A DNA stretch of 64,000 bases from contig JAPQWV010001082.1 in the NCBI GenBank assembly GCA_027422505.1, forward strand, positions 1 through 64,000, in the 5' to 3' direction. The notes under the pieces are model-generated. The model searched no databases. It saw only the letters and a list, made by a program, of their open reading frames with translations, and had not been told where the DNA came from. This DNA is from Craterostigma plantagineum. Its lineage: Eukaryota; Streptophyta; Magnoliopsida; Lamiales; Linderniaceae. The position numbers and the translations under genes are program-made. Of the stretch, positions 1 through 12,122 are shown one piece after another (the stretch's first letter is position 1; the number at the start of each line of letters is the position of its first letter).

Positions 1-633
1 GCCGCGAGGGTAAAACTTCTGGTGAGCTACGGCGGCAGAATACAGTTTAGGCCGAGCGACCATCAGCTCGCCTACGTCGGCGGAGACACCAAGATCCTCG
101 CCTTGGACCGAAGCATCAACTTCTCCCAAATCCTCTCCAAGCTCACCTCCCTCTGCGGCGGAGACGGCGACGGCGCGTCGATTTCAGTCAAGTACCAAAT
201 CCCGGGCCTCGACCTCGACGCGCTCATCTCCTTGACCGACGACGACGACGTCGAGCACATGATGGCGGAGTACGACGGCCGCCGCATGCAGGCGGCGGGG
301 GCCGCGAGCGACGGCGGAAGGCTCACCAGGCTCCGCCTCTTCGTCTTCGACGCCGCCGCTCCGAAGCCGGCGCCGAACCCAGCTCCGAACCCGGATTATC
401 TATTTGGGTTCGATAAAGAGTACCAGGCGGCGGTGATCGGCGGGCCGCCGCTGGATCTCTTGCAGATTCCGGGCATGGGTTCGCCGGAGGTTTACCGGCT
501 GTCGGCGGTGGGAAGCGAGCTCTACGCCGGTCAGCGGGAACAGCCGGTCAACGGTACATTTTTGCCGGTCGTTAATGTAATGCCAGCGAAGCAAGTGGTG
601 GGGAATTTTGGTTGCGTCGAAGGTAAAAGTTAG
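1..633 (+). CDS. PB1-domain (octicosapeptide/Phox/Bem1p) protein, 5' end outside window
   Basis: The frame is open from base 1 and reads KLLVSYGGRI shortly after, so the true start lies to the left and the GTG at 22 is not a start. The PB1 fold covers about the first 90 residues. It has the early basic strand with Lys, the YVGGDTKIL stretch, and an acidic OPCA-type segment (YQIPGLDLDALISL followed by four Asp). After it comes a Pro/Ala-rich linker (APNPAPNPDYLFGFDKEY) typical of small plant PB1 proteins. PB1 domains make protein-protein contacts by pairing acidic and basic faces; the partner here is unknown. The stop is TAG at 631-633, and the next gene is convergent about 220 bp away. A GGTAAAAG just before the stop could be a splice donor, so the true C-terminus is not certain. 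Confidence 0.85.
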   Translation, partial: AARVKLLVSYGGRIQFRPSDHQLAYVGGDTKILALDRSINFSQILSKLTSLCGGDGDGASISVKYQIPGLDLDALISLTDDDDVEHMMAEYDGRRMQAAGAASDGGRLTRLRLFVFDAAAPKPAPNPAPNPDYLFGFDKEYQAAVIGGPPLDLLQIPGMGSPEVYRLSAVGSELYAGQREQPVNGTFLPVVNVMPAKQVVGNFGCVEGKS

Positions 634-853
634 TCAAACATAATTTTGACTCGGAGTGAATTCGATTCGTAGTAAATATTTTGTGGTAAAAGTGAGATTC
701 TCTCTATTCTAAGGGACTTGAGTTTAAAGAACCTTTTTACAACATATTGCTTTACAGAGATAGACGACCAAAACTCAAAAGGATACAAAACGCAATAAAT
801 AAATACAATAACTAACTGACAAACAAATTACAACAGTGCCAGAATTTAATGGA

Positions 854-3185
854 CTACGCAGCAACGATCTCTCTCTGCGTGACGTTGCCGCCTCGACCAC
901 CGCCGCTTTCGGCGGCGGCCGCGGCCGGAAAGGAACTTCCGTTAGCTGAAGACCCGTTCTTGACAGACAACGTAGAACTTTCATTCAACTTTTCATCCTT
1001 ACCATCTTCTGATTCTCTTACCACATCGTTTTCGAGTTTTTCTTCATTTCCTTCGCTCGTCGATTCGTTTGTCCTCGTAGCTTTGGCTCCTGGGAAAAGA
1101 TTGCTGTACCCTCTCTTCCTCGACGAATCGCCGAGTATAAATGCGAGGAGTATACCAGGCAATAAGAACCATTCTTCTTTGACCTTATAACATCTCACAA
1201 AAGATAGCGAAGTTTGCGTAAAAAATATGCTGAATTAAATAAAAGATAACCGAATGGTAACGAATTTACTTCGATGGTGCCCGATTTAAGGTTGATCAGT
1301 GCGATGCCTTTTCCGAAAGGAAAATCTTCAGAGAATTCCACCGCTGTAATAAGGTGAGATTCAAGTTTGTGCTCGGATTGGTGTTTTTCACAGCGCCTTT
1401 TTTCATAGTCGAGCCTTGCACCGGGGAATATTCTTACCTGGAAAATAAAAAACATAGGATAAGGAAACATAAATCAGCATATTTAAGTCGGCAAAAGATG
1501 CTCAAAACTTACGCTGTAAGGACCATTTACGTCCAAGAGTTGGCCATCGTAATCGTCATCGTCGACGCAAGGCACGACCGTAGCCCATTGAGAGTTTGCC
1601 AACGACCATTTGGAATTTATATATTCGGCAAAAGTGCGCTTTTCGCCTGATTGAGTTACGCCAACAACGCATTTTCTGCGTTCTCTTTCATTCTTTGGCT
1701 TCTTCGAATCGCTATTCGTTAAGAGACACGACGAGCTTGTCAGTATATACACGCACACTACACTGTAAAGAACTAAGAAAAAAACAATTTATTACCTCAT
1801 CTGAAGGGTGAGAATCGAATTCCCAGCATCGTCGAAGACGTGCGTCGAGCTTTTAGAAAAGTGGGCCAGGGGAGGTAATGGGAAAAGGCAAGAACTTTTC
1901 GAAAATGGCTTCGAACGAATCATACTCATTACGAAAGGGGATTGATTAGGCGTAGTGACGGAGATGGCCACTCTTAGGCCGATGGGTATTGATTCGACTG
2001 TGTTTGAACTTGGATAATCCAAATCGATCCATTTCTCCATTGTAAGATTTGAGTTCGGCGAGAGAATGCTTTGCAAAGGTATCGAAGCAGTGCCGAGAAT
2101 TTCAGATGAGTTCGGTAATAGTGGCAAGCTCGAAGGCAAGAACGACATGAGTTCGAACAACAAGTTCCCAGTCGACAGGCACTGGAAATAAGCGACTTGT
2201 TTCTCGCCGGTCTCCGAGAAAATCGTAAGGCTCCTCTTTACGTTGAAGACCGAATCGGGCTGCGTTTTGCTGAAAGATGCGTAGAGGTTTCCCCTGTGTC
2301 CACCCGGGAGGTTTCTTACGGCAACAAACTCTAACATGACCTGAATTTTGTAGCATTAGAAAAATATCTTGAGATTATTTATCCCACACTGGGAAAACCC
2401 AACTTCCCCCGACTCAGTATATAAATCGAAGAGGTCTATCCTATCATCACCAACTGGTTTCAGGATAGATGCTTTAGCGTGGCATCAGAGCCTAAGCCAA
2501 CCACCCATTTAAAGAAAAATTCCACGTCTAGGGCTAGATAAGAAAGAAACCTGTCTAAACGTGATGGGCCTGTTGGAAATAATATTGTCTCTACCCAATT
2601 GGGTAAAACCCAACTCCAATAAGAAAATGACACGTGTCACATAACACCCTACTCTAACCATGCTAAAACACATATACATGTGTTTCACTAAATGAACATG
2701 ACACCTGTCATATTTTTAACGCGAGTTGGGTTTAGGGGTGAAAACGAGCCGAGCCGAGCCGAGCCCGAACATGGCCCAGCTCGAGCTCGGCTCGAGCTCG
2801 GTCGAGCTCGAAAATTTTCGGCTCGAGCTCGGCTCGGTTAAATACATGAAAGCTCGGCTCGGCTCGATAAGCCGGGGTATTTGAGCTCGAATTCGGGCTC
2901 GAGCTCGAGTTTCGATATATATTATTAAATAAAATACATATTTTAATATAAAATATTAAATATTTAATATATTAAAAATTAAAAATATCGGCTCGATAGG
3001 AGCTCGACGAGCCTCGAGCCCAAATATGATAGGCTCGAAGCTCGGCTCGATTATTAGCAAGCGAGCTCGAGCTCGATTTTGACCGAGCTCGAGTCAAGCT
3101 TTGACCGAGCTGTTCGCGAGCAGCTCGGCTCGTTTACACCCCTAGTTGGGTTATACCCAATTGGGTAGGTAAGCCAATGCCATAA

Positions 3186-3229
<44 letters not shown>

Positions 3230-5094
3230 TTTAATAAAAATATAATACATTTCTTTTCAGGCTTAAGCTTTTGGATTAGGTGGTCATTTAACAGCACAAT
3301 GTATATTCTTGGTCGAAACAAAAGATCCATACAGATAATTACCTCGATAACTTCCACGTTTGGGAGCGTTATGATCTTCTCATCTTCACCAACAGGCAAA
3401 TCCTCGGTAATGGTTCCAACGTACGGTGTCGTCCTGACAGGGGAAGGGGCATTGCCACGGTACATAGCTCCGACCCTCCAATACCTACGACCGTACATGG
3501 CCTCGTACATCTTGGTCGTCCCAGAAAACCCGACGTCGAGCTTCTGACCTTTGGACCTGTCCGAATCTGTGTCGTCGTGGTCTAAGATCTTTCCCATGAT
3601 GCTCAAAAGATCATTGCAATAACATATCGGATGCAACTGATGAGTGTGCCATATGAGGTCGATGTCGTAAGTAGGAACGGAGAAGCTCTTTATGGACCTC
3701 TCTTGATTTCTCTTTATCAGGTGTAAGAAAGCCTTGTACCTTGCCACGGCCCCTTCGAGATAGGTTGCATCCTTGAAATATGGTCGACAGACCTAAAAAG
3801 AAAAAAAAAAAAACAAGTTTGCTACACGACTTAAATATTTTTTTTTCGTACTGTAATTTTAGGGGTTGTAGCATTATAGTGCCATCGATTTAGGGGTTGG
3901 CACTTTAGGGACGGTAACTTTTTAAAAAAAAGAAATTTAGGGAGATCATTTGCTGAATCCTACTATTTTGCCGAAAATTCTAGCATTCCGACAAATTTAC
4001 GTGGTGACGTTATGCGGACAATAACTTTCAAAATTAAACAATTTTGAGACAAAATTTAGAGGTCTAACGTATAATGTCCCTAAATTGCTTAGGTTGTAAA
4101 TTATTGTTCGTATGATATCATCCCCTCAATTCTATGTCCCTATAAAGCCACAACCCCTAAATTACATGACTAAAAAAAAGTAATTAACCCTTATTGCTCC
4201 AACTCCATAGTAAAAGCAGAGAAACATTCCCTATCCATAGTGTCCAATTTAGTTACCTGGTAATAGAATGGGCTTTGTTCAGAGACAAAATCGTACTTTG
4301 TCCATTTCTCTTCCCCGACTTTGCCATCGTATTTTCCGCCCCGACGGGCCCGAGCAGAGTCCAACTCGTAAGGTTCTTCGGGGTATATTTTTCTCCATAT
4401 TTCTTCCGTTTTGTCTTTCGATCTTTCCTCCTCCACGGAAGATACGACGTTTCCATTGTTGAGAATTCTACCGTAGAGTTCCTCACAGTCTTTTTTATAC
4501 CTAACCTAGAAAATGTTATACAACCTTTTCTAAGCAATTTACCACCAAAAAAAATAAGGAAACTGATTTTGATTACAGAACACATACTGGATTGAGCCTA
4601 TGACAGTGCCAAATCCATTCGCAATCTAATGGAACGACCAATGGACCGTCGAAAAGCGGCGATTGGTTGTGTTTCGACAGCAATGGTAGCCAATAAGCAT
4701 TATACCTTAAAAAAATAGTTATGGCAACTGTTGAATGAATTTTTATTACAAGGATTTCTCAAGTAATACTGAATCCACTACCTACATATTCGCCTGAAAC
4801 AGCTATTAAATTTGCTTTTTTTCTCTATACAAAATCAGATGAAACTCGAGATATATTCACGAAATCAACAACATAAACCGTAAACTTCAGACTGCAATTT
4901 ACAGAAAAACAACTCGAAAGCTTTGATTAATCTTACCTGTGAATGGCCTTATCTAACCAAGGGCCTTCGTACAACCAGCGATTTCTGTCGACGACGGCGA
5001 GAAATCTGAGCTGCTTCTGAGCTGCCTTCAAAAGGTCTACGCTTATCTCTATACTTTGAGATTCTTTCCATTCAAATTCCTGTTCTGCTTCCAT
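854..5094 (-). CDS. Glycine-rich domain protein of the DUF1399 (GRDP) family, 8 exons
   Basis: Exons read on the minus strand: 5094-4937, 4705-4588, 4505-4257, 3792-3343, 2340-1796, about 1762-1513, 1437-1270 and 1183-854. All junctions have GT-AG borders and the frame stays open for 755 codons, which supports the model. DUF1399 landmarks are WIWHCHRLNP (exon 2), YDIDLIWHTHQLHP and DHDDTDSDRSKGQKLDVGF (exon 4). Exon 5 begins a C2-like segment (VMLEFVAVRNLPGG). Exon 8 has the conserved FLLPGILLAFIL and ends in a short Gly-rich tail (GGGRGG), much poorer in glycine than classic GRDP1/GRDP2. The family is linked to stress and auxin-related growth in Arabidopsis; the biochemical role is unclear. 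The start of exon 6 is ambiguous, with three in-frame AG acceptors between about 1715 and 1763. Intron 4 contains a hAT MITE. Confidence 0.85.
2592..3167. repeat. Foldback repeat (about 156 bp) split by a hAT MITE
   Basis: Arms at 2592-2614 and 3145-3167 are inverted copies (TACCCAATTGGGTA followed by AAACCCAAC against GTTGGGTTATACCCAATTGGGTA, about 22 of 23 matching). Without the nested hAT element and one duplicated octamer the unit is about 156 bp. It looks like a small MITE in intron 4 of the GRDP gene. No flanking duplication was found, so the superfamily is unknown. Confidence 0.4.
2733..3144. mobile_element. hAT-type MITE with perfect 8-bp TSD (GTTGGGTT)
   Basis: The ends are TAGGGGTGAAAACGAGCC and, on the other strand, TAGGGGTGTAAACGAGCC. 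The octamer GTTGGGTT occurs at 2725-2732 and at 3145-3152. Inside, both halves are built from GAGCTCGGCTCGA-type units that pair across the element around an AT-rich centre. Eight-base duplications and TAGGGGTG ends are hallmarks of hAT elements. There is no coding capacity. Confidence 0.88.
3183..3229. repeat. (AT)n microsatellite in GRDP intron 4
   Basis: Nearly pure alternating AT with one interrupting G, in the intron close to the exon 4 donor. Confidence 0.9.
3853..4165. mobile_element. MITE candidate in GRDP intron 3
   Basis: The ends are inverted: GTAATTTTAGGGGTTGTAGC at the left, and GTAATTTAGGGGTTGTGGC read from the right end on the other strand. The body is AT-rich and non-coding. 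No clear target duplication was found, so the superfamily is open. Confidence 0.45.
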
Positions 5095-5098
5095 CGCC

Positions 5099-5494
5099 TA
5101 AAAACGGGACAAGGAAATCAACTGTTTCAGATATCGATCTCATAATAATTAAGCCAGGAAAAAGAAGTATTGTTACTTGATAATCGATCGTAACCATGGT
5201 TGACGTTTACTATTTGGATAGACAATAGACGATCAATTGTTGGAAATGATGATGAAGGTTTTGGGAAATATCCTTGGTTTGCTTATATCCTCTATCGGGA
5301 CTGTTTGAATAGTAAAAGATTCGAGAGCGAATGACGAAGTTGCCCTTGACTACCTGAATGAAACTATGGACGGACGCGCTAGAGTTGACTTTGCTAAGGT
5401 ATGACCAAATGCATTAGAAATTATTAATGTAAGCGACTTTCATCAAGGATTTTTTTTATTATTATTTAGCAAGTGATTTAAATTAAGTAATTTA
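5099..5494. other. GRDP 5' flank, nothing recognised
   Basis: AT-rich sequence upstream of the GRDP start codon. It would hold the promoter, but no convincing TATA box or other site stands out. Confidence 0.4.
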
Positions 5495-5530
5495 CTAGTT
5501 TTTGCCGTGCAGTGCATGGGTATAAACTAT
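5495..5530 (-). mobile_element. Possible Helitron 3' terminus (remnant)
   Basis: Read on the minus strand this ends ...CATGCACTGCACGGCAAAAACTAG followed by T: a GC-rich hairpin and then CTAG, close to the ends of the Helitrons near 34.5-34.8 kb. The stem is imperfect and the other end was not found. Confidence 0.35.
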
Positions 5531-6559
5531 ATATAATTAAATTAAGTTAATGGGATAAATTATGTGAAGAAAATAATATTAGTTAATAATTATCATGTTA
5601 TGTTATAAAAGTTGCTGATTTTAAGATACAAAGACAGTTGTATGCTCTCCATCTGTTATCATTTGGAACTATATAAAATTAAATCGCCCAACGAAACAAA
5701 AAGAGGCAATGACTGGCCTTATTGACACTAATACATAAAAATTGCAACCGAGCTTTCTTGTAAACAGCCAAGTCAAAAAAAACTCATCAATCGTGCATAC
5801 ACTTCTTTGAGACTTGATATAAAATGGGATCTTTGTAACATCTTCATCTAAGTATCAAACTGAAACAGAAAAGGCACCCTAGCAACCCAGCTCCCCTTGT
5901 GCCACACAAACATACATCCCCAAGCGAGGTCTCGTCGTAAGAAGGTTCAACGGAGGATCCTTGACTATGTCCGAAGGATTAGATTTGAAATAATAGGCAA
6001 ACATTGTAAGAATAATAACGTGGTTGATGAGCAGATGAAGTTTGTCATATGCAAGCCGTTCTTATTATTGCCACCCTCATACACTTGGGAAAACCTCAAC
6101 ATTGATACTCCAATGTTGTGTACTTACTTTGTATCTGAGCCACCGGCCCACCGCCAAGGGAAATATAAGATGGGTGTGTAAGATAGAATACCTACCAGTC
6201 GTTTCCGTGATCGTGCATGGGGAAATATAACTTAGAATATTCAATGTTATATGCAACTGAGAAGGTAATTGACTTTTCTAGTGTCAGTGGAGATTGCTTC
6301 AAGCTAACAAAATATACAATGGACAAATATTAAGTAACAGATCTTAATAGTCTCAGAAGACCGAAACTTATCAGTTCGTCCAAGTTCAAAGGGCACCGAA
6401 CAATTACATGTTTTTTGACCAAATATGAACTGTATCTATTTCATATCATGTAAAAAAGTCTTTTGCATAGTTGAACGACTTCTGATTGTGATTGACATAT
6501 CATATATGCATGACACAGGGCATCACCTAAATGTAAAGATTACAGCACTGGCATAAATA
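5531..6559. other. Non-coding or decayed sequence, nothing recognised
   Basis: AT-rich. Open stretches on the plus strand near 5897-6230 have no recognisable domain and no typical start context. They could be remnants of a gene or an element. Confidence 0.3.
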
Positions 6560-7060
6560 CTCACATCCATGTTTTCCAATTTTACAGCTCTACGACAAAC
6601 AATCAGGTAAGTAGCCTTGTGGAACTCCGACCGAGACAATGAAGGATCGTAATATATGTTAAGGTAATCTCACTCCCCTTTCAGAGCGATCTTGTCAAGT
6701 GGATAAGCCATCTCAAGAGAAACTGCATTGACATCATATGGCGGAACATTGCGTATGTTTTCCACAGATATGAAACAGCTTCAAGTGCATCTTTGTTACT
6801 ATGACATGCTTTAATGAAGATTCATAACTTTCCTGTTCCAGCAAGTATAAAGCAACAAACCATCTGAGACTCCAAAAGATAGAAAATAACACCAATATAC
6901 CCGATTAATACTCTTTTTCTGTTCTCGAGAGTTTGGGCTTTGAACTGTGCTTTCTTTTCCTCAAATGTTGATTCTTACTTGGTTTCATCAACATGCTCTT
7001 TCTCTGGTACCTTCCTTCGATCTTGCAACTTTTCGGTGTATTTTTGAATATCTAGATTCA
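6560..7060 (-). pseudogene. Decayed gene fragment, possibly RNA polymerase I subunit RPA49-like
   Basis: On the minus strand one frame reads RNVPPYDVNAVSLEMAYPLDKIALKGE, then a stop, then DYL. This resembles the plant RPA49 (PAF53-type) segment of the form NIPPYD..ATTP..AYPLDKI..KGEWDYL. A little downstream comes ATYLIVCRRAVKLENM, which could match the following (Y)xxFVCNRxxKL segment. Upstream, near 7060-6900, is a lysine-rich stretch (YTEKLQDRRKVPEKEH). In-frame stops and a frameshift make it non-functional. The identification rests on recall of the family and is tentative. Confidence 0.3.
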
Positions 7061-7358
7061 AATAGCTAACAATTAAGCAGCATCATTTTCATTAAGCATT
7101 ACTAAAACAAAAACTGAAATGCAAAACCTAAACAAATTATGCATGATAATATCAAAAGTTTTGGACCCAAATAAATTGATGTTGGTTTTCCAGAAAGGCT
7201 ACATACAAAATAAATCAAATCATAAGGTTGGCAGCACTTCGAAAATCTGCAGCTGATATCTCGCGACAAATTTCAAAAGGTTTTGCGGAAGAAGAAATTT
7301 AATCAGCTCAATCGAAAAACCGGCAGAACACTTGATATGTTAGCCCACAAGCATAACC

Positions 7359-8000
7359 TGTTGGTCCAGCCAACCAAAAGCGACGCCCACCATCATTGAA
7401 AAAAATATATATATAATAAAATAATATTATTAATATTATATTATAATATTATTTTATATATATAATAATTTAATGAACGGCTGATATTGAAGGGCGACGC
7501 GGCGCATTCCTGGCCACCCGTTTTGAGTGGTCCAGAAGAGCTGAAGACATCTATAAATAGGCTGAGGATTCTTCAGTTATTATCATCACAAGCTCATTCG
7601 AGTTTTACTAAATAGAGAGAAGTAGTTCGAGTGAATTGTGAGGTTATCAGTTCAGGTAGAAACTGATAGAGTTCCACATCCACAGAGAGGTGTGAGGTAA
7701 ACACGAGTGGTAAAAGTGAGATAGTAAAAATTCGAGGGTTGTAACTTTTACTATAGTGAAGATTTTGCCGACTCGGCCGTGGTTTTTCCCTCTTCGTTAA
7801 CAGAGGGTTTCCACGTTAAAGTTCTGGTGTTCTTTCTTACCTTACGGTAAATTTTATTTTTACCGTGGTAGTTACTGTGCGGGCCCCACCAAATTTACCC
7901 CGTGGGTCCCACTTCTCCCAATCGTCGTACCGAGCCAAACCGGGACCTGTTCCGCTGCGGGGCCCACTGACCACCGCGGGGCCCACCACCATTCCCAACA
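7359..8000 (+). repeat. 5' LTR of Copia element 1
   Basis: Begins TG and ends CA. The AT-rich U3 start holds an inverted repeat (ATAAAATAATATTAT paired with ATAATATTATTTTAT, about 7416-7456). A TATA box lies at 7551-7558. Confidence 0.95.
7551..7558 (+). promoter_or_regulatory. TATA box in the 5' LTR of Copia element 1
   Basis: CTATAAATAG context in the middle of the LTR, duplicated at the matching place in the 3' LTR (about 12315-12324). It is the likely core promoter of the element. Confidence 0.7.
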
Positions 8001-8001
8001 A

Positions 8002-8014
8002 GTGGTATCAGAGA
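8002..8014 (+). other. Primer-binding site, Copia element 1
   Basis: TGGTATCAGAGAC just after the LTR matches the complement of the plant initiator tRNA-Met 3' end, the usual Copia primer. Confidence 0.85.
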
Positions 8015-8109
8015 CTGATAGTATTCTGAGTATGCTCTGTGGTTGCAGCTTTGACTGATCTTCCACATCAGAAAAGATACTAGTAGGTTGCTGGTAGATT
8101 TTGACGGCC

Positions 8110-11100
8110 ATGGAGAACGACGGAGGAATGATCAAGCTGACAGTAACGAATTACTCCATATGGAAATCAAGGATGGAGGATTATCTTTATTGCAAAGACC
8201 TCCATGAACCAATCGAAAATGAAGGCAAGATGCCCGAAGACGGGAAGGCTGACCAATGGAAGAAGTTGCAACGAAAGACGCTAGCTGTGATCCGCCAATG
8301 GGTGGACATTAGCCTCTACAACCACGTCCGAAATGAGACAGACCCCTACAAACTCTGGACGAAATTGGAGGGTATGTACGAGGTGACGAATGCGCTGAGC
8401 AAGGTATTCATGATGCGAAAACTCATGAATGTGAAGCTGAACGAGGGACGATCAGTTGCTGAACATCTGAACGACTTCGAAGGACTGGTAACTCAACTCA
8501 CAAGTGCCGGTCTAGTCCTTGATGATGAGCTACAAGCATGTCTACTATTGGGATCTCTACCTGATAGCTGGGATACGTTGGTGGTATCGCTCACTAACTC
8601 CGCACCAAGTGGTAAAGTCACGATGGAGATGGTGAAAAATAGACTCTACAATGAAGAGCTGCGACGGAAGGATGCTGCCAGTACCAGTACGGGAAATCAG
8701 GCCCTTGTCACGGAGAATAGGGGCCGGAGCAAGAGTAGAGGACCAAAAGGATACGACAAGTCGAAAGATAGATCCAAGTCCAGGGAGATGAGGAAGTGCT
8801 ACCATTGTGGAAAAATTGGCCACTTACAAAGAAACTGTAGGCTTCTCAATAAAAAACAGAAAGAAGACGACAAGAACACGTCTGCAATTGCCTCCAACGA
8901 TGGTGGAGAGGTTACTCTGATAAATGAGGCAGACTGCTGTCATGTTGCGGATGCAAGCACCGAATGGGTAGTGGACTCTGGTGCCTCCTACCATTGTGTT
9001 CCAAGACGTGAATACTTCTCCACGTATAAGGCGGAAAACTTTGGCACTACCAAGATGGGTAACCAAAGTGTTTCTAAAATAGTGGGGATCGGTGATATCT
9101 GTATCCAGACAAGCGTAGGGTGCACATTACGGCTGAAAGATGTGCGACACATTCCAGACCTGCGTCTCAATCTGATCTCTGTGAAGGTGCTGGACAACGA
9201 AGGATACTATAACGAGATGGCGAATAGCAACTGGAAACTCACCAAGGGATCATTGGTGGTAGCGAGAGGAAAGCTATGCTGCTCGCTGTACAAGATGCAC
9301 GCGACGATATGTGCTAACCAACTGAACGCAGTTGCAGATGATGCTTCTCCAAATTTGTGGCACAGACGGCTGGCGCACGTAGGAGAGAAGGGGTTGAATG
9401 TCTTGGCTAGAAAGTCCCTCATACCAGTAGCCAAGGAGAAAGCGCTAAACCCCTGCGATTATTGTTTATTTGGGAAGCAACATAGAGTTTCATTCGCGAA
9501 GAATTTAACCAGGCGAATGAAGAAGTTGGAGTTGGTACACTCTGACGTATGCGGACCCATGGAAGTCGAATCTCTGGGAGGCAGTAAATATTTTCTGACC
9601 TTCATTGATGATGCGTCTCGCAAGACCTGGGTATATCTGTTGCGGACGAAGGACCAGGTGTTCTACTATTTTAAGAAGTTCCATGCGATGGTGGAAAGAG
9701 AAACGGGAATGCCGCTAAAGTGTCTACGCACAGATAATGGTGGTGAAATACATCTCTCGGGAGTTCAGAGATTATTCCACGAAGCAGGGCATTAGGCATG
9801 AGAAGACAGTTCCTGGCACTCCTCAGCAGAACGGTGTCGCGGAGAGAATGAACCGAACCATTATGGAGAGAGTCCGAGCGATGCTCAAGATGGCTAATCT
9901 ATCTAAGTCATTTTGGGGGGAAGCTGTCAACACTGCAGTCTATCTTATCAACCGACTACCTTCATCGGCGTTGGATTTCGATATACCAGAGAAGGTGTGG
10001 ACTGGTAGAGACATCTCATATTCGCATTTGAGAGTGTTTGGCTGCAAGGCGTTCATGCATGTGCCGAAGGAACAAAGATCGAAGCTCGATGATAAATCGA
10101 ATCCTTGCATCTTTGTTGGGTACGGAGACGAGGAATTCGGCTACAGACTTTGGGATCCAAAGAAGAAGAAGACTGTTCGAAGTCGCGACGTAGTATTCCA
10201 TGAGCATGAGATCATGGGCGACTCAGAAGTGGATGTGACGAAATCCACAGGTGGCGGTGTAGACGATACACCAGTCAGCATTCCATATGACGGTGCCATA
10301 GAGGAAGGAATGCAGCAATCAGAACCTGAATCAGAAGAGCCAGCCATTGGAGATGATGAACCTGTCGTAGATGAACACACTGAAGGTAATGAGCAGGGGG
10401 AGCCTTCAGATGTGCAAGAAGCAGTTGAACCTCATCTGAGAAGGTCAACTAGGGAACGCCAACCATCTACGAGGTATCCGAGTTCTGATTATATTTTGAT
10501 TACTGACGAGGGGGAGCCAGAGAGCTTTCAAGAAGTACAATCTTGTAGGGACAAAGATTGTTGGACAAAGGCCATGCAAGAGGAGATGGATTCTCTGAAG
10601 AAGAATGAAACGTACGAGTTAGTTCGATTGCCAAAAGGAAAGAAGACACTCAAGAACAAATGGGTGTACAAATTGAAGAATGATGATGGCAAGCTGGTCA
10701 GATACAAGGCTCGATTAGTGGTCAAAGGTTTCACTCAGAGGAAGAGGATCGACTTTGACGAGATATTTTCACCTGTCGTGAAGATGAGTTCAATCAGAGT
10801 CATATTGGGACTAGCTGCTACCATGGATCTTCAATTGGAGCAACTCGACGTGAAGACCGCATTCTTGCATGGTGATCTTGATGAGGAGATATATATGGAA
10901 CAACCAGAAGGGTTCGAGGTTAGAGGTAAAGAGGACATGGTCTGCCGGTTGAAGAAAAGCTTGTACGGTCTGAAACAAGCTCCACGGCAGTGGTACAAGA
11001 AATTTGATTCTTTCATGGTGCATCAGGGGTTCAAGAGAACAGATGCAGATCCATGTGTTTACATCCGGAGATACTCTAATGGTAAATTTATCGTTCTTCT

Positions 11101-12070
11101 CCTATATGTTGATGATATGCTAATTGTCGGAAAAGATGCAGAGATGATTAGCGGGTTGAAGAAAGATTTGTCAAAGACGTTTGACATGAAGGATTTGGGT
11201 TCGGCAAAGCGGATTCTCGGAATGGAGATTACCCGAGATCGAAAAGCTGGGAAATTGTGGTTATCCCAGGAGCGCTATATTGAACGAGTTCTAGAGAGGT
11301 TCAATATGAAGGATGCTAAGCCAGTTAGCACGCCACTTGCCGCGCACTTTCAGTTGCGAAAGAAATCCAGTCCATCAACAACAGAAGACGGAGAAGATGT
11401 CCCAGATGTTCCATATTCATCGGCGGTCGGAAGTTTAATGTATGCCATGGTGTGTACAAGGCCAGATATCGCTCACGCAGTTGGCGTTGTGAGTCGTTTT
11501 CTATCAAATCCCGAAAAGTCACATTGGGAAGCAGTGAAGTGGATCATGAGGTACCTGAGAGGAACTTCCAAATTATGCCTAACATTTGGAAGTGGTAAAT
11601 GTTTTCTTACAGGCTATACGGATGCTGATATGGCCGGTGATCTCGACAGCAGAAAGTCAACATCGGGATACATATTTACATTCTCAGGGGGAGCTATCTC
11701 ATGGCAGTCGAGGTTACAGAAATGTGTTTCTTTATCAACTACTGAAGCGGAGTATGTTGCAGCAACGTAAGCTGGCAAGGAGATGCTCTGGTTGAAGAGA
11801 TTCCTTCAGGAGTTGGGAATTCAGCAGGAGGAATACATAATATTTTGCGATAGTCAAAGTGCTTTGGACTTGAGCAAGAATACTATGTATCACTCGAGGA
11901 CGAAACACATCGACGTTCGTTATCATTGGCTCAGACTAGCTATTGAGGAGAAAGCGTTCAAGCTGCAGAAGATCCACACGGACAAGAATGTTGCGGACAT
12001 TCTGACGAAGGTGATTCCCAAGGAGAAGACAGAGTTCTGCGCCGGTCAAGCCGGCATGGGCTATCGCTGA
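8110..12070 (+). pseudogene. Copia gag-pol polyprotein, broken by one frameshift and one stop
   Basis: The start is ATG 8110 (MENDGG). In order: Gag (UBN2-type), CCHC knuckle CYHCGKIGHLQRNC (about residue 230), protease WVVDSGASYHC (about 289), pre-integrase LWHRRLAH (about 416), integrase core beginning HSDVCGP (about 479), reverse transcriptase with YVDDM at 11104-11118, and RNase H ending near SRTKHIDVRYHW. An AAA run at 9746-9748 appears one base too long and moves the frame; the second frame continues to 11770. There a TAA stands in the EAEYVAAT block of RNase H, where this family normally has a sense codon, and the same frame resumes to 12070. As written it cannot give a full polyprotein. 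Confidence 0.92.
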
Positions 12071-12107
12071 GGCGGTAAGAGATCTTCCCCGCAAATAATG
12101 AATGAGG

Positions 12108-12121
12108 CTGGAGGGGGAGAA
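12108..12121 (+). other. Polypurine tract, Copia element 1
   Basis: GGAGGGGGAGAA directly before the 3' LTR; it primes plus-strand synthesis. Confidence 0.85.
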
Positions 12122-12122
12122 T

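Noticed and set aside
2440..2590. PBS-like GGCATCAGAGCC and TGTTGGAAATAATATTG as parts of another LTR element
   Set aside because: Suggestive of an LTR relic, but no second LTR, polypurine tract or TSD could be found.
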